Assembly: GCA_033557465.1 (NCBI GenBank)
Contig: JAWIIG010000037.1
Location: 1,860,001 to 1,924,000 of the forward strand
DNA length: 64,000 nucleotides
Direction: 5' to 3'
DNA from: Ichthyophis bannanicus
Lineage: Eukaryota; Chordata; Amphibia; Gymnophiona; Ichthyophiidae
Both the position numbers and the translations under genes were made by a program. Position 1 is the stretch's first letter; each line of letters begins with the position of its first letter. The notes beneath the pieces are model-generated. The model was not told the origin of the DNA and did no database searches. It saw only the letters and a program-made list of their open reading frames with translations. Positions 20,136-29,711 of this stretch are shown piece after piece.

Positions 20136-20344
20136 AATGTGGTGCATCCCCAACTGCACAGACACGTGGTGATACCTTCCCTGTCTGGTCCATCCCATTT
20201 GACTGTGATGTGTGGACCGCATTGTGACCACATTGACAGCGGTTTCAGGCGGTACATACATCGCGGTAGGTAACTACGTAACATAGAACTATACATACAT
20301 GTGCAGGACCACCCTATTTAAACTGTGTACCATGTTCCTCCCCA

Positions 20345-20690
20345 GGCAACACACAGGCCGTGGATGCTGATGATACAGAGGATGGCATGGAGACAGGGGC
20401 AGGGGCCCTGGCCGAGGTGCCAGCCGATGATGTTGCAGGCAGCGGTGATGTGGGGCCCCCAGGGGATGACGTTGCACAGGAGGAGGAGGAGGGACCAGTG
20501 ATGGTCCTGCCCCCATCGGAGAGCAGCAGCAGCACAGTGTTCGCTTTGGGGGCCTAGACCGTGGATGTGGAGTCCATGGTCGAAGAACAGGGGCCATCGG
20601 TGGGACAGGAGCCACGACCACCACCCACCGCCATGGGGGAGATCCTGCGTGGGATACATGGCTACACCGCCTCGGCCCATGCTGATGCTG
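20345..20690 (+). pseudogene. Acidic exon of a Harbinger-associated second gene (putative)
   Basis: After an acceptor-like TTCCTCCCCAG near 20345 a plus-strand frame reads Asp/Glu/Ala/Gly-rich sequence (DADDTEDGMETG, QEEEEGPVM), then meets a TAG at about 20556. The same phase continues to a stop near 20698. Similar Glu-rich exon-like segments occur on the minus strand at 23150-23560 and on the plus strand at 56555-56866, next to Myb-like exons. I infer a shared second ORF of the Harbinger family; low complexity makes the homology weak. Confidence 0.35.
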
Positions 20691-21159
20691 AAGGCAGGTG
20701 ACTGACAAGATGGTTGCATGTGGTGGGGTAGCACCCCACCTCCCAGACATGACAATGAGGGAGCACACCCACACAGTGACAGTGCGTGTCCCCACATACA
20801 TAAACCCCTATGGTCATGTCTGGGAGGTGGGTTCACACCCAAAGGGAAAACAACATGTCAGCTGCATAGGGGCGGGTGTGGCTAATGTACGCAGATGCAT
20901 AGCAGGACATGGGGCAACACACAGGGGTAGGCGCTGTGGGAAGCACAAAAGGGGGGCCGAGGTATGGTCCAGCTGCCACATGGGGATGGAGGAGCACACC
21001 ACAGCATGACCGTAGGGTCACACAACCCACACTGGCAGATAAAAGGTCCCCCACACCGCAACAGCAGGTCTGGCCCGCAGCTACAGGTCTCTGTCCTCCG
21101 TGAGTCACATTTGGGCAGGGGTGCCACGTACCACTGTGGCGCTCACACCCCCTGGGGCC

Positions 21160-22796
21160 ATAAGAACATAAGAACATAAGATATGCTATACTGGGTCAGA
21201 CCAAGGTCCATCAAGCCCAGTATCCTGTTTCCAACAGTGGCCAATCTAGGTCATACTTACCTAGCAGTTTCCCCAAAAGACACAGGTTCCACAATGCTTG
21301 TACTGAGTCAAGCATTGATATCCTGGGTCCCTTCTTAACAATGGTTTATGGACCTTTCCTCCAGGAACTTGTCCAAACCTTTTTTAAACCCAGCTACACT
21401 AACAGCCTTTACTACATCCTCCGGTAACAAATTCCAGAGTTTGATTACACGTTGAGTGAAAAAATATTTTCTTTTATTAGTCTTAAATAGTTTACCCTGT
21501 AGCTTCATTGCATATCCCCTAGTCTTTTTATATTCTGATAACGTAAACAATCGATCTACGTTTACCCGTTCCACTCCGTTCATTAATTTATAGACTTCTA
21601 TCATATCTCCCCTCAGCCGTCTCTTTTCCAGGTTAAAGAGCCCTAACCTTTTTTAGCCTTTCTTCATAGGAGTATCCTTCCATCCCCTTTACCATTTTGG
21701 TGGCTCTTCTCTGAACCTTTTCTAATAACGCTATATCCTTTTTAAGATACGGCGACCAGAATTGCACACAATATTCAAGGTGCGGTCTCACCATGGAATG
21801 ATATAGAGGCATTATAATATCTTTTGTTTTATTTTCCATTCCTTTCCTTATGATACCTAGCATTCTATTTGCTCTCTTGGCCGCCGCTGCACACTGGGCC
21901 GAGGGTTTTAACATGTTATCCACAATGACGCCTAAATCTTTTTCTTGGGTGGTGGTTCCTAATGTGGAACCTTGCATTGTGTAACCATAGTTTGGGTTGT
22001 TCTTCCCTAGGCGCATAACTTTGCACTTGTCCACATTAAATTTCATCTGCCATTTTGATGCCCAGTCTTCTAATTTATCAAGATCCTCTTGCAATTTTCC
22101 ACAATCCTCTTGGGTTTTAACAACTTTAAAAAGTTTTGTGTCATCTGCAAATTTGATAACCTCACTCGTTATTCCACTTTCCAGGTCATTTATGAATATG
22201 TCAAAAAGCAGCGGACCCAGCACAGATCCCTGGGGTACACCACTATTCACCTTTCTCCATTGGGAAAATTGGCCATTTAGCCCAACCCTCTGCTTTCTAT
22301 CTTTTAACCAGTTCTTGATCCACAGTAGTACACTGCCTCCTATCCAATGACTCTTTAGTTTTGCCAGAAGTCTCTGATGAGACTTCTTGTCAAAGGCTTT
22401 CTGAAAGTCCAGATACACTATATCAACCGACTCACCTTTGTCCACCTGTTTATTCACACTTTCAAAAAAACATAACAGATTAGTAAGACAAGATCTTCCT
22501 TGTCTAAAGCCATGTTGGCTGTCTCCCATTAGGCCATGACTATCTACATGCTCAGTAATTTTATTCTTTATGATGGTTTCTACCATTTTTCCCGGTACTG
22601 ACGTGAGGCTCACCCCTGGAACCCTTTTTAAAAATTGGTGTTACATACTATATCCTCCAATCTTCATGTATTAGAGATTATTTTAATGATAGTTCACAGA
22701 TTACTAATAGCAGGTCTGCAATCTCATATTTCAGTTCTTTCAACACCCTTGGATGTATACCATCCGGCCCAGGTGATTTGCTACTCTTCAGTTTAT
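21160..22796 (-). mobile_element. CR1-clade LINE copy 2, 5'-truncated
   Basis: The 3' end at 21160 shows repeated AAGAACAT units and the CR1 3' UTR (ATATGCTATACTGGGTCAGA). Coding sequence runs from 21335 to about 22790. The 5' edge at 22796 falls in the linker upstream of the RT, where the sequence changes to the Harbinger-like Myb segment. This is the least decayed RT among the CR1 copies. Confidence 0.9.
21335..22790 (-). pseudogene. CR1 pol remnant with intact RT catalytic box
   Basis: A 326-residue frame (21633-22613) spans RT fingers, palm and thumb. It contains QHGFRQGRSCLTNLLCFFE, VYLDFQKAFDK, GVPQGSVLGPLLFDIFINDL and FADDTKLFKVVKTQ, with both catalytic aspartates intact. The motif after FDK reads KSHQ where the other copies have VPH. 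A one-base shift near 21635 moves the frame into the C-terminal part (21335-21604), which ends [11 protein letters not shown]. Upstream, 22678-22790 has SPGPDGIHPRVLKEL. The endonuclease is missing by truncation. Confidence 0.9.
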
Positions 22797-23969
22797 GGCT
22801 GATGAGCTGCGCTGCCTGTGATAGCCTCATGCAGCAAGCGCAGCTCATCAGCCATCCATACCACGGCATCTACCACCTGCTCCATGGTGCAGGTCTGCTC
22901 CCGCTGGCCTTGTGACATGGCCCACAGTACCACAGACAGGCGGCTTGCACACATGCCCCCACACAGACATCATGTGCCTGATGTCTGTGTGGTGGCATCT
23001 TCAGACATCCTCTCTGCAGCACTGTATGCCGGCCCCGCAGCCAGACGGGTAACATCCCAGGACCCATGGGGCAGGTGGCAGGGGCCCCCAGTATCCTCTG
23101 CTCTCCTGTGACACTCAGGACTAGACACAACCTGCACAGTGGGGCAGGATGCATCCATGGGGGTGTGTGTACCTGCCAGGCTCATGTGTGCAAACGCAGG
23201 TTCTGGCATGCCATGCACCTCCAGGGGTGCATCCTGCCCCACACCCACCCACTCCCGCTGCCCTCTCCCCTCCCTGGCCACCCCTCCAACTCCCTAGCCT
23301 CCCCCTCCGCCTCCTCCCCCTCCCCCTCCCCGGCCTTCCACTCCTCCTCCCCCTCTTCGGCCTTCCCCTCTTGGTCAGCGGGCTCCCCCTCCTCCTCCTC
23401 CGCCACTCCGTCATCCTCCTTCTCCTCCTGCTCCTGGTGCATCCGCTCCAGCACAGGGGAGCTGCCTGACTGTGGCTGCCCCTGCCCGCCACCAGCCTCG
23501 TGATGGGCCCCTGCCATCCACTCTGCCTCGTGATGGGCCCTCGCCAGCATCTACGTACACTTTGGGGGTAAACCTGACATTACCACCTCAGTCATGCGTA
23601 TACCACATCATGGAAACATATTAGGTGGCACCACAGGCTGTTGGGCCACTGGAACATGCTGTTGTGCGACACAAAGGCCGCATCACTCACCATCCCCTTG
23701 GGCCAGCACCTCCCACTGCAGCCACAGTAGGTACCACGGGCACCGCTGCCGCATCTCTCTCCCCTTTTTCTGCAAATCCTCCACCTGGGGGAACAGCAAT
23801 GGATGGGAATGTTAGGGGATAGACATCCCTGGCCATCAGCTACTGCACATCACACATGGCTGTGTACAGCAGGGGGCTACTCTTGCTGTACACTGTCAGT
23901 CCAATGCTAACTGTTGCCAACGCCACCTGTATGTTTGTGATTGAGGCTGGGCATGTGTGCACTGCTACT
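22797..23969 (-). mobile_element. Harbinger-like fragment carrying the Myb-like second gene
   Basis: On the minus strand this segment resembles 54674-57440 (plus). A short exon lies at 23691-23784. Then come Glu-rich coding sequence (23150-23560) and a terminal segment with EQVVDAVVWMADELRLL near 22880, comparable to AQVVDAVVRMTHELRRL near 57250. It lies between CR1 copy 2 and a CR1 5' piece. The 140 bp at 23830-23969 show nothing recognisable. Confidence 0.5.
23691..23784 (-). pseudogene. Myb/SANT-like exon of a Harbinger-type second ORF
   Basis: Flanked on the minus strand by acceptor TGTTCCCCCAG and donor GATG/GTGAGT. It encodes VEDLQKKGREMRQRC, close to VKNLRKKGREMQRRW in the exon at 54674-54777, which has the same boundaries. 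The pattern resembles the last helix of Myb/SANT-like DNA-binding proteins that partner Harbinger transposases. The exon lengths differ (94 versus 104 bp), so the downstream phase is uncertain. Confidence 0.45.
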
Positions 23970-24630
23970 ATGGAAGTTCTGGATTTCAACTTCCTACCTA
24001 AAAGCCTAAATTTGGCCTCCAGAACCTCCCTACCATATTTTCCTATGTCATTGGTACCGACATGTTCCAAGACAGCAGACTCCTCCCCAGCACTATCTAC
24101 CTTGTCTAGGTGGAGCGTGAGGTCCGCTATCTTCGCACCAGGCAGGCATGTTATCAGGCGAGCCTCATGTCCACCAGTCACCAGCTATCTACATGCCTAA
24201 TGATCGAATCACCAACTATAACGGATGTCCTAACCCTTCCCTCATGGGCACATGGCCCTGGAGAAACCTCCTAAATTTGAGAGGGTTTTACATCATCTGG
24301 AGGACAGGTCCTAGCTACAGGATCACTTCCTGCCACACCAGGGTGATGCTCTCCTGTCACATGACCTCTCTCCTCCATGGCAACAGGAAAGCTGCCAGAC
24401 TGGAGGTGGGACTTCAGGACTATATCCCTGTAGGTCTCGTCTATGTATCTCTCTGTCTTCCTTATGTCTTCCAAGTCTGCTACTCTTGCCTCCAGATATC
24501 GGACTCATTCCCTGAGAGCAAAGAGCTCCTTACACCTTGTGCACACGCAAGACCCCTCACCAAGTGGGAGAAAATCATACATGTGACACTCAGTGCAAAA
24601 GACTGGAAAGCCCCCATGTAGCTGCTGGAC
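23970..24630 (-). pseudogene. CR1 ORF1 remnant: SGNH-type esterase with zinc region
   Basis: Minus-strand pieces 23970-24181 and 24271-24630 match ORF1 of copy 3. The esterase-like block 'HVGTNDIGKYG' is intact here, and CLPGAKIADLTLHLDKV precedes it. Upstream the coil region (ENIRKTERYIDETYRDIV-like) and the Cys-bearing start lie near 24600. The 3' portion of the esterase is lost at 23970. CR1-clade ORF1 proteins of this kind combine a zinc-binding N-terminus with an esterase domain and bind the element RNA. Stops and a frameshift make this copy inactive. Confidence 0.75.
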
Positions 24631-25199
24631 TGTTGTCTGCATCTTTGCTTTAAGGTTGTGTTTAGATATTTAAGTTCTTTACTTACTAAGGGTTGCTAGG
24701 GATACTTATACTAATAAAACTATACCTAATACGTTTAATGTACTTTGTTCACCTGAAGTTTAATTAATCTCAGGTCCTTAATGTATGCCAATGAGAATAA
24801 ACAGCTGCACCTGAGAGTGAATATGGCACCTCCTTTCCTTTAAGAGGTTTAAGCACCTATAAAGCTATGATTATCCCAGGGGTGGGTTGGTGTCGGGGAG
24901 GGAGGGAGGGAGGGAAAAAGACTTATTAAAAGCTGGCTGCTACACAGTACCCTGTCCTGTGCTTCTAAATTAATCTATGACCAATCTCCAAGGGGAGTCC
25001 CAAAGCCCTTGCTTTGATAGAGGGAGTCTTGGGTTCTAAATGTAAACTTCTAAATGGGTTCTAAATGTTAACTTAAACGTCAAACTCTTGCCGCTACTAG
25101 GCCCTGACTGATTTAACAATTACACTGGGTTCACAGATTAATCAGCTTTAATCTAAAGAATTCTTTTTTCCCCAAGATTTAGAAAAATTCCCAGAAGTA
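23970..25199 (-). mobile_element. CR1-clade LINE, 5' piece (5' UTR and ORF1)
   Basis: Sequence from 23970 rightwards follows 32810-34145 of CR1 copy 3 (GTTCTGGATTTCAACTTCCT at both). It holds most of ORF1 and the complete 5' UTR, ending at the same base context CCCAGAAGTA as copy 3. That shared right edge suggests the true 5' end of the family. The 3' side stops inside ORF1. It might be the 5' end of copy 1 (1733-4204) or copy 2, but about 0.9 kb or 1.8 kb of CR1 would then be missing. Confidence 0.75.
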
Positions 25200-27583
25200 A
25201 ATACTTACAATTGCAGATCTCTCTCCAGAAGTAGCAGTATCCTTTTGTAGTCCTTCAAGACTACACCTCCCTTAGGAGGGCAGTAATAGGAGCATGTAAC
25301 AAGTACCTCAGCTCCAAATGTGACGCCATATCTTGCTCCAACATAAAGTGGGTATAGTCTTCTGTTGTGCCGAGCCAGTCCTGTAAGTTCCATAACAGGC
25401 ATGCCACATTATATCGCTGCATATTCAGTACCCCCATCCAACCTTGGTGCCACAGTTGCTGTAGGAGACCAAGACAAATCCATGCTTGCTTGCTGAGCCA
25501 GAAAAAAGTGTTGAGGAGACATTCCAACGATCATTGGACTCTGTGAGTAAGAAAGATAGGGAGCACCCATAGTGTATAGAGCCATTTGGGAAATATTACC
25601 ATCCGGTAGAGCACAATATACCCCCCCCCCCCCAATGACAAGGGAAGATCTCTTCAGGACATCAGGCGGTCCTGCCTATCTGCCTCCAGGTGGTCCTGCG
25701 CATCTGCCAGTAACGTGTGTATATTATGATAGGTTAATTTTCTCAAGTCAGCTGGCAGCTGGATACCCAAGTATTTAAAAGTCTCTGAGGCCCATTTGAG
25801 AGGGAAGGCGCTGACCCACCTGGAGCAAACCCACGGATGTAGGGGTAATGCCTCCGATTTATCAAGGTTCAATTTGAAGCCCAAAAAAACTCCAAAGTCC
25901 TCAAACGTTTTCTAAAGAGGAGGTAAAGTATCCCGTGAGGAGTCCAAATAAAGGAGCACATCATCCGCATATGCTGAAACATAAAATTCTACCTTTCCTA
26001 TGCATACCCCTATCAACTTCAGAAGGGTATGAAGACATTCAAGCAGTGGTTCTAACGTTAACACAAATAGTAAAGGAGACAAGGGACATCCCTTATGCGT
26101 AACTCACCATAGAGGAAAGTCAGCCATTAAGGAACATTTTACCATTAACTGACCCTGTGGGTCAAAATCGTATCACATCAGAAAAGAAGCCCACTATCCC
26201 CATTGTTTCCAGGACCAACAATGCTTGGGCTTCTGCCTCCACCGCCATATGTATAGCCGAAAGGATCTGCCAAATATTTTTGATGATGTAGTGGCCGCGC
26301 ACAAAACCCACTTGATCAGCATGTACCAAGTGAGGTACAAATGGCACCAAATGCTCGGCCATGATTTGGCAAGCAGCTTGGTATCCATATTCAAGAGAGA
26401 GATTGGCCTATATGAGCCCGGCAGCAGGGGATCTCTACTTGGCTTGGGGAGAACCATAATAACCGCTCAATTGCCTTCGTACAGAAATGTCTGCCATTCC
26501 ACCAAATCAATGTAATATTCAGCTAGTGGAATGGTGACATGGATGACCAAAAGTTTGTAGAATTCTCCATGAAAGCCATTAGGTCCAGAAGCCTGACATG
26601 TTTGAAGCATTTTAATAGCTGTCACAATTTTGAAAGCTGTAATCGGGGTATTAAGGACAGTGTGTTCTTCTTCCGTTAAACTAGGCAATTTGACATGCTG
26701 TAAAAACTCCCGGGCGGCTTCTAAATCACCAGGTCCCTCCGTGTAGAGTGTGGTATAAAACTGCTGAACAGAGCATAGGATTATCTCAATGGGCTTTATT
26801 ATGTTTAGCGTAGTTTTCCCATGAGCTTGCAAAAAGATGCTAAATTGCACATCCGATCTGAGCGTCAAAGGATATCTCCAGGGCATCCCTTCGAGGTGTA
26901 GATCCCCAGCTCACATCAAGCCATAGATATGCAGGGTCCGAGATAGTTATAGGTCCAATCTCTTCCTGCCTTACCTGATCAAACAGTGTCGATGAGCTCA
27001 AAAAAAGAATTTATCCTAGATCCCATGTCATGTGCTCTAGACAAATGTGTGTCATCCCTATCCAGTGGGTGTAGCACCCTCCAATAGTCCACCAGATCAT
27101 GTCCCTCACAGTCTTCTCTCAACCACTGCGTTTGCCGTTCCTGCGTTCAGTTCCATTGTCCGGATCGATCAACTGAGTCCTCAATAACACAATTGAAATC
27201 CCCCCCCCATGAGGAATGGAGTGGGCCCCACTGCTTCTATATATTGAGTAACCTTTGTATAGATAAAGGGGTCATAAGCATTAGGAGTGTAGAGGTTCGC
27301 TAGGACCATTTTCTGTTCCTTGAGGGTTCCTGTAACAAAAATATATCTCCCTTCTGGGTCCACAGCACAGTATTGCATTACAAACTCACTTGTTTGCATA
27401 CTAGGATGACAATTCCTGTCTTTTTCCCTCCAGAGGATGCTCCATAGACATTGCCAACCCACCATCGTTTGAGTTTAGAATGTTCTGCCTCAGTCTGGTG
27501 GGTTTCCTGCAAAAATGCAAAGTCCACTTTCTGAGGGTCCACAGGACCTTATGCCTTTTAATAGGGTTACCCAGGCATTCCAA
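25200..27583 (-). pseudogene. L1 ORF2 remnant: endonuclease end, RT, and post-RT domain
   Basis: Pieces in order on the minus strand: 27181-27465 (VLANLYTPNAYDPFIY, PFLMGGGF, the end of the endonuclease; the usual GDFN motif is altered to GGGF), 26467-26886 (FYTTLYTEG, SGPNGFHGEFYKLL), 26194-26457 (SYRPISLLNMDTKLLAKS), 26162-26362 (ADQVGFVRG), 25654-25884 (GFKLNLDKSEALPL, FKYLGIQLPADLRKL) and 25205-25527. These are classic L1-clade RT landmarks. Many frameshifts and stops separate them. The product would nick DNA and prime reverse transcription; this copy is dead. Confidence 0.85.
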
Positions 27584-27828
27584 GACACAAATCAGACCGT
27601 GCTACCCATTATCCATGAGCCATGTTGCTTGTACAACATTCGTCACGTAACCTGTTCTCCAAGAGAGGTCTGATCCCCCCAGCCTAGGATCGCTCCCCCG
27701 CTTTAAGAGCCACATTAGAAGCGCTGCGGCAGCCTCCTTTCCACACTCCTCAAGTCCCCCCCCCCCATCTATCCAGGAAGCATTCTCACTATTTCTCTTA
27801 GATACCCTATTCTAAGAGAAATGACATA
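25200..27828 (-). mobile_element. L1-clade LINE, central part (endonuclease to post-RT region)
   Basis: The two edges are CR1 ends (25199 on the left, 27829 on the right). The content, on the minus strand, is the middle of L1 ORF2. There is a poly-C run at 25621-25633, which is a G-run in the coding strand. If the three L1 pieces in the window are one element, this is its middle. Confidence 0.75.
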
Positions 27829-27926
27829 AGAACATAAGGACATAAGATATGCCATACTGGGTCAGACCAAGGTCCATCAAGCCCACTAACCTGTTTCCAA
27901 CAGTGGCCAATCTAAGTCATACGTAC

Positions 27927-29372
27927 TATCATGAGGCTGGAGCCACGGAAGGTGCAGGTTTAGAAAAAAACCCTGTCTTTCATAGAGCTGTGGATGTGCA
28001 GAAGATGCAATTACCTCGCAGCACAGCTAGAGGGGGCAGGAGTAATCCTACAGAGGCTGAGTCAACATGCCCAGCCATTGATTGTATGAGAGTTAACCAG
28101 CTGCACCTGAAGGCAAGCCCGGGAGTTTCAAAGGTAAAATGCCTTTATAAAGGAAAGGCAGCCCAGAAAGAAAGAGGAATCAAGGAGGGAGGAATCCAGT
28201 CGGAGGGAACTCAGACGGCAGCAGTTCATCCACACGGAGCAAGCCCAGAGGGACCCAATCCAGACGGAGACTATTCAGAGAGATAGAGTCCAGAGGGGCA
28301 GAGCACAGAGAGACGGAGTCCAGAGAGATGCTGCCAGGAGAAGCAGTTTGGCTGGAAGGAGTGACACTCCCAGCCCAAGTAACATAGCTGGATCAAGCAG
28401 CACAAGAGCAGTAACAGCTGAAAGAGGAGTACAGAAAACCAAGGAGCCATGCTTTAAGAGAAGCCTACATTCACCTGAGTTAGCTGGACCAGGATTACAA
28501 GGTACAAGGAGGAGAGGTTCCTGTAGCAAAGCTACCTTTACACAGAAGCACAGAGGTTGGGATTCCTCACCAGGTTTTCCTGGGCTTCAGGAAGGCAAGG
28601 CACTGCACAAGAAAACCTGTCTCCAGAGAGAAGTACGTCAGAGAGAAAGCTCCAGGTGTAGCAGCTGCAGGAAGCCAAGGTATGGTGGCTCTTTACTTTT
28701 AAAACTCTGATAAAGCAGATGCTCAGTATATGAGAAGAGGGAACAAAGCAGAGCTTTTCAAAACAATACCTAAGGGCTTAACAGAAGAGTCTTACTAGAA
28801 GAAAAGAAACAGAGACAGACCCTCTAAACTTGTAGCCGCAAGGGAAAACACTTATTCAGAGGGAGAAGCCAGTGACGCAGAGTCCATGGAAATAGAGTTT
28901 GAGAATACTATTCCCATTCCTCAGGATGAATCCATGGATTGTACTTTTTGTGCTACTACTAGTCTTGAGTCCTTAGTAGAACTGTAAATATAAAAGAAAC
29001 CCTGCAATCAATTGTGAAGCTTATAACAGTTTGTTTGCCTGCTTGTTTAATTTACTTTGGAATGAAAGAATCCTCAGTTAAACCCTGCATTCAATTGTGA
29101 AGCTTATAACAGTTGTTTGCCTGCTTATTTGGTGGAACCCTTTATAAAGAAGGACTATCTTTATTTTCTTATGTCTTAGTGAACCCTTGCGTTAAAGGGG
29201 AAATAAAGCCTTATTACCCTCCACTCTTGGCTTATATAATTTGTTCTCACAAGGAGCTAAAACTCCAAGGACCAAACTGCACTTGGCCTTAAAGAGCCAT
29301 TGCTCCTTAAAAATAATAAAAATGCTCAGCATGCCCTTACAGCCACTGGCCACTGGGGGGCACCTGACGACA
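27927..29372 (+). mobile_element. Solo LTR, gypsy-type, with coding U3
   Basis: 1,446 bp flanked by the 4-bp repeat GTAC (27923-27926 and 29373-29376), inserted in the CR1 copy 3 3' UTR. The first bases are TATC where related LTRs have TGTG/TGTC; the last are GACA. On the plus strand the segment ending at 28987 reads ...NTIPIPQDESMDCTFC... and stops at TAA (28985-28987). Then follow an 83-bp direct repeat (28997 and 29080, AAACCCTGCA), a TATA box TTTATAAA (29141-29148) and AATAAA (29202-29207). The order coding, TATA, poly(A) signal is the same as in the gypsy provirus LTRs. The 5' half (27950-28700) has two long open pieces with frameshifts between them. Confidence 0.8.
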
Positions 29373-29614
29373 GTACTTAGCAGTTTCCCCAAAAGACACA
29401 GGTTCCACAATACTTGTACTGGGTCAAGCATGGATATCCTGGGTCCATTCTTAATAATGGTTTATGGACCTTTCCTCCAGGAACTTGTCCAAACCTTTTT
29501 TAAACCCAGTTAAACTAACAGCCTTTACTACATCCTCCGGTAACAAATTCCAGAGTTTGATTACACGTTGAGTGAAAAAATATTTTCTTTTATCAATCTT
29601 AAATAGTTTACCCT

Positions 29615-29711
29615 TTTAATTACTGATTTATCTTCCTTTTTCTTTAAGAAATGCTATTGTTGACTTTCTTGGGTTTTTTTTGTAAAAATGTGCATAAATA
29701 AAAAAATAAAA
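29615..29711 (+). mobile_element. 97-bp retroposon with A-rich tail and 14-bp target duplication
   Basis: The 14-mer AAATAGTTTACCCT occurs at 29601-29614 and again at 29712-29725, while other CR1 copies have it once. The inserted 97 bp end with an AAATAAAAAAATAAAAA-type tail on the plus strand. The target junction CTT/AAAT fits an L1-type endonuclease. I do not recognise the source RNA. Confidence 0.8.

Larger units (their letters stand above)
15529..21159. mobile_element. PIF/Harbinger-like element A, right part
   Basis: Continuation of the CA/TG-rich, CpG-poor block. It contains HARBI1-like transposase remnants on the minus strand (18455-18840), an (AC)n tract (17822-17875), a minus-strand SINE (19838-20135) and an acidic exon-like segment on the plus strand (20345-20690). 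Apart from these, 15529-17820 and 20700-21159 show no gene I recognise; the many short frames there overlap on all phases and look random. The block ends at the 3' end of CR1 copy 2. Confidence 0.5.

Noticed and set aside
23149..23550. Long Pro/Leu/Ser-rich plus-strand frames and Glu/Gly-rich minus-strand frames
   Set aside because: Low-complexity CTC/GAG sequence is open in several phases on both strands. Only the Glu-rich minus-strand reading has a homolog-like partner (56.6 kb), so the others are shadows.
21160..25199. Single full-length CR1 interrupted by a Harbinger insertion
   Set aside because: About 1.8 kb of CR1 would be missing at the insertion point and there is no target duplication, so two separate CR1 pieces are listed instead.
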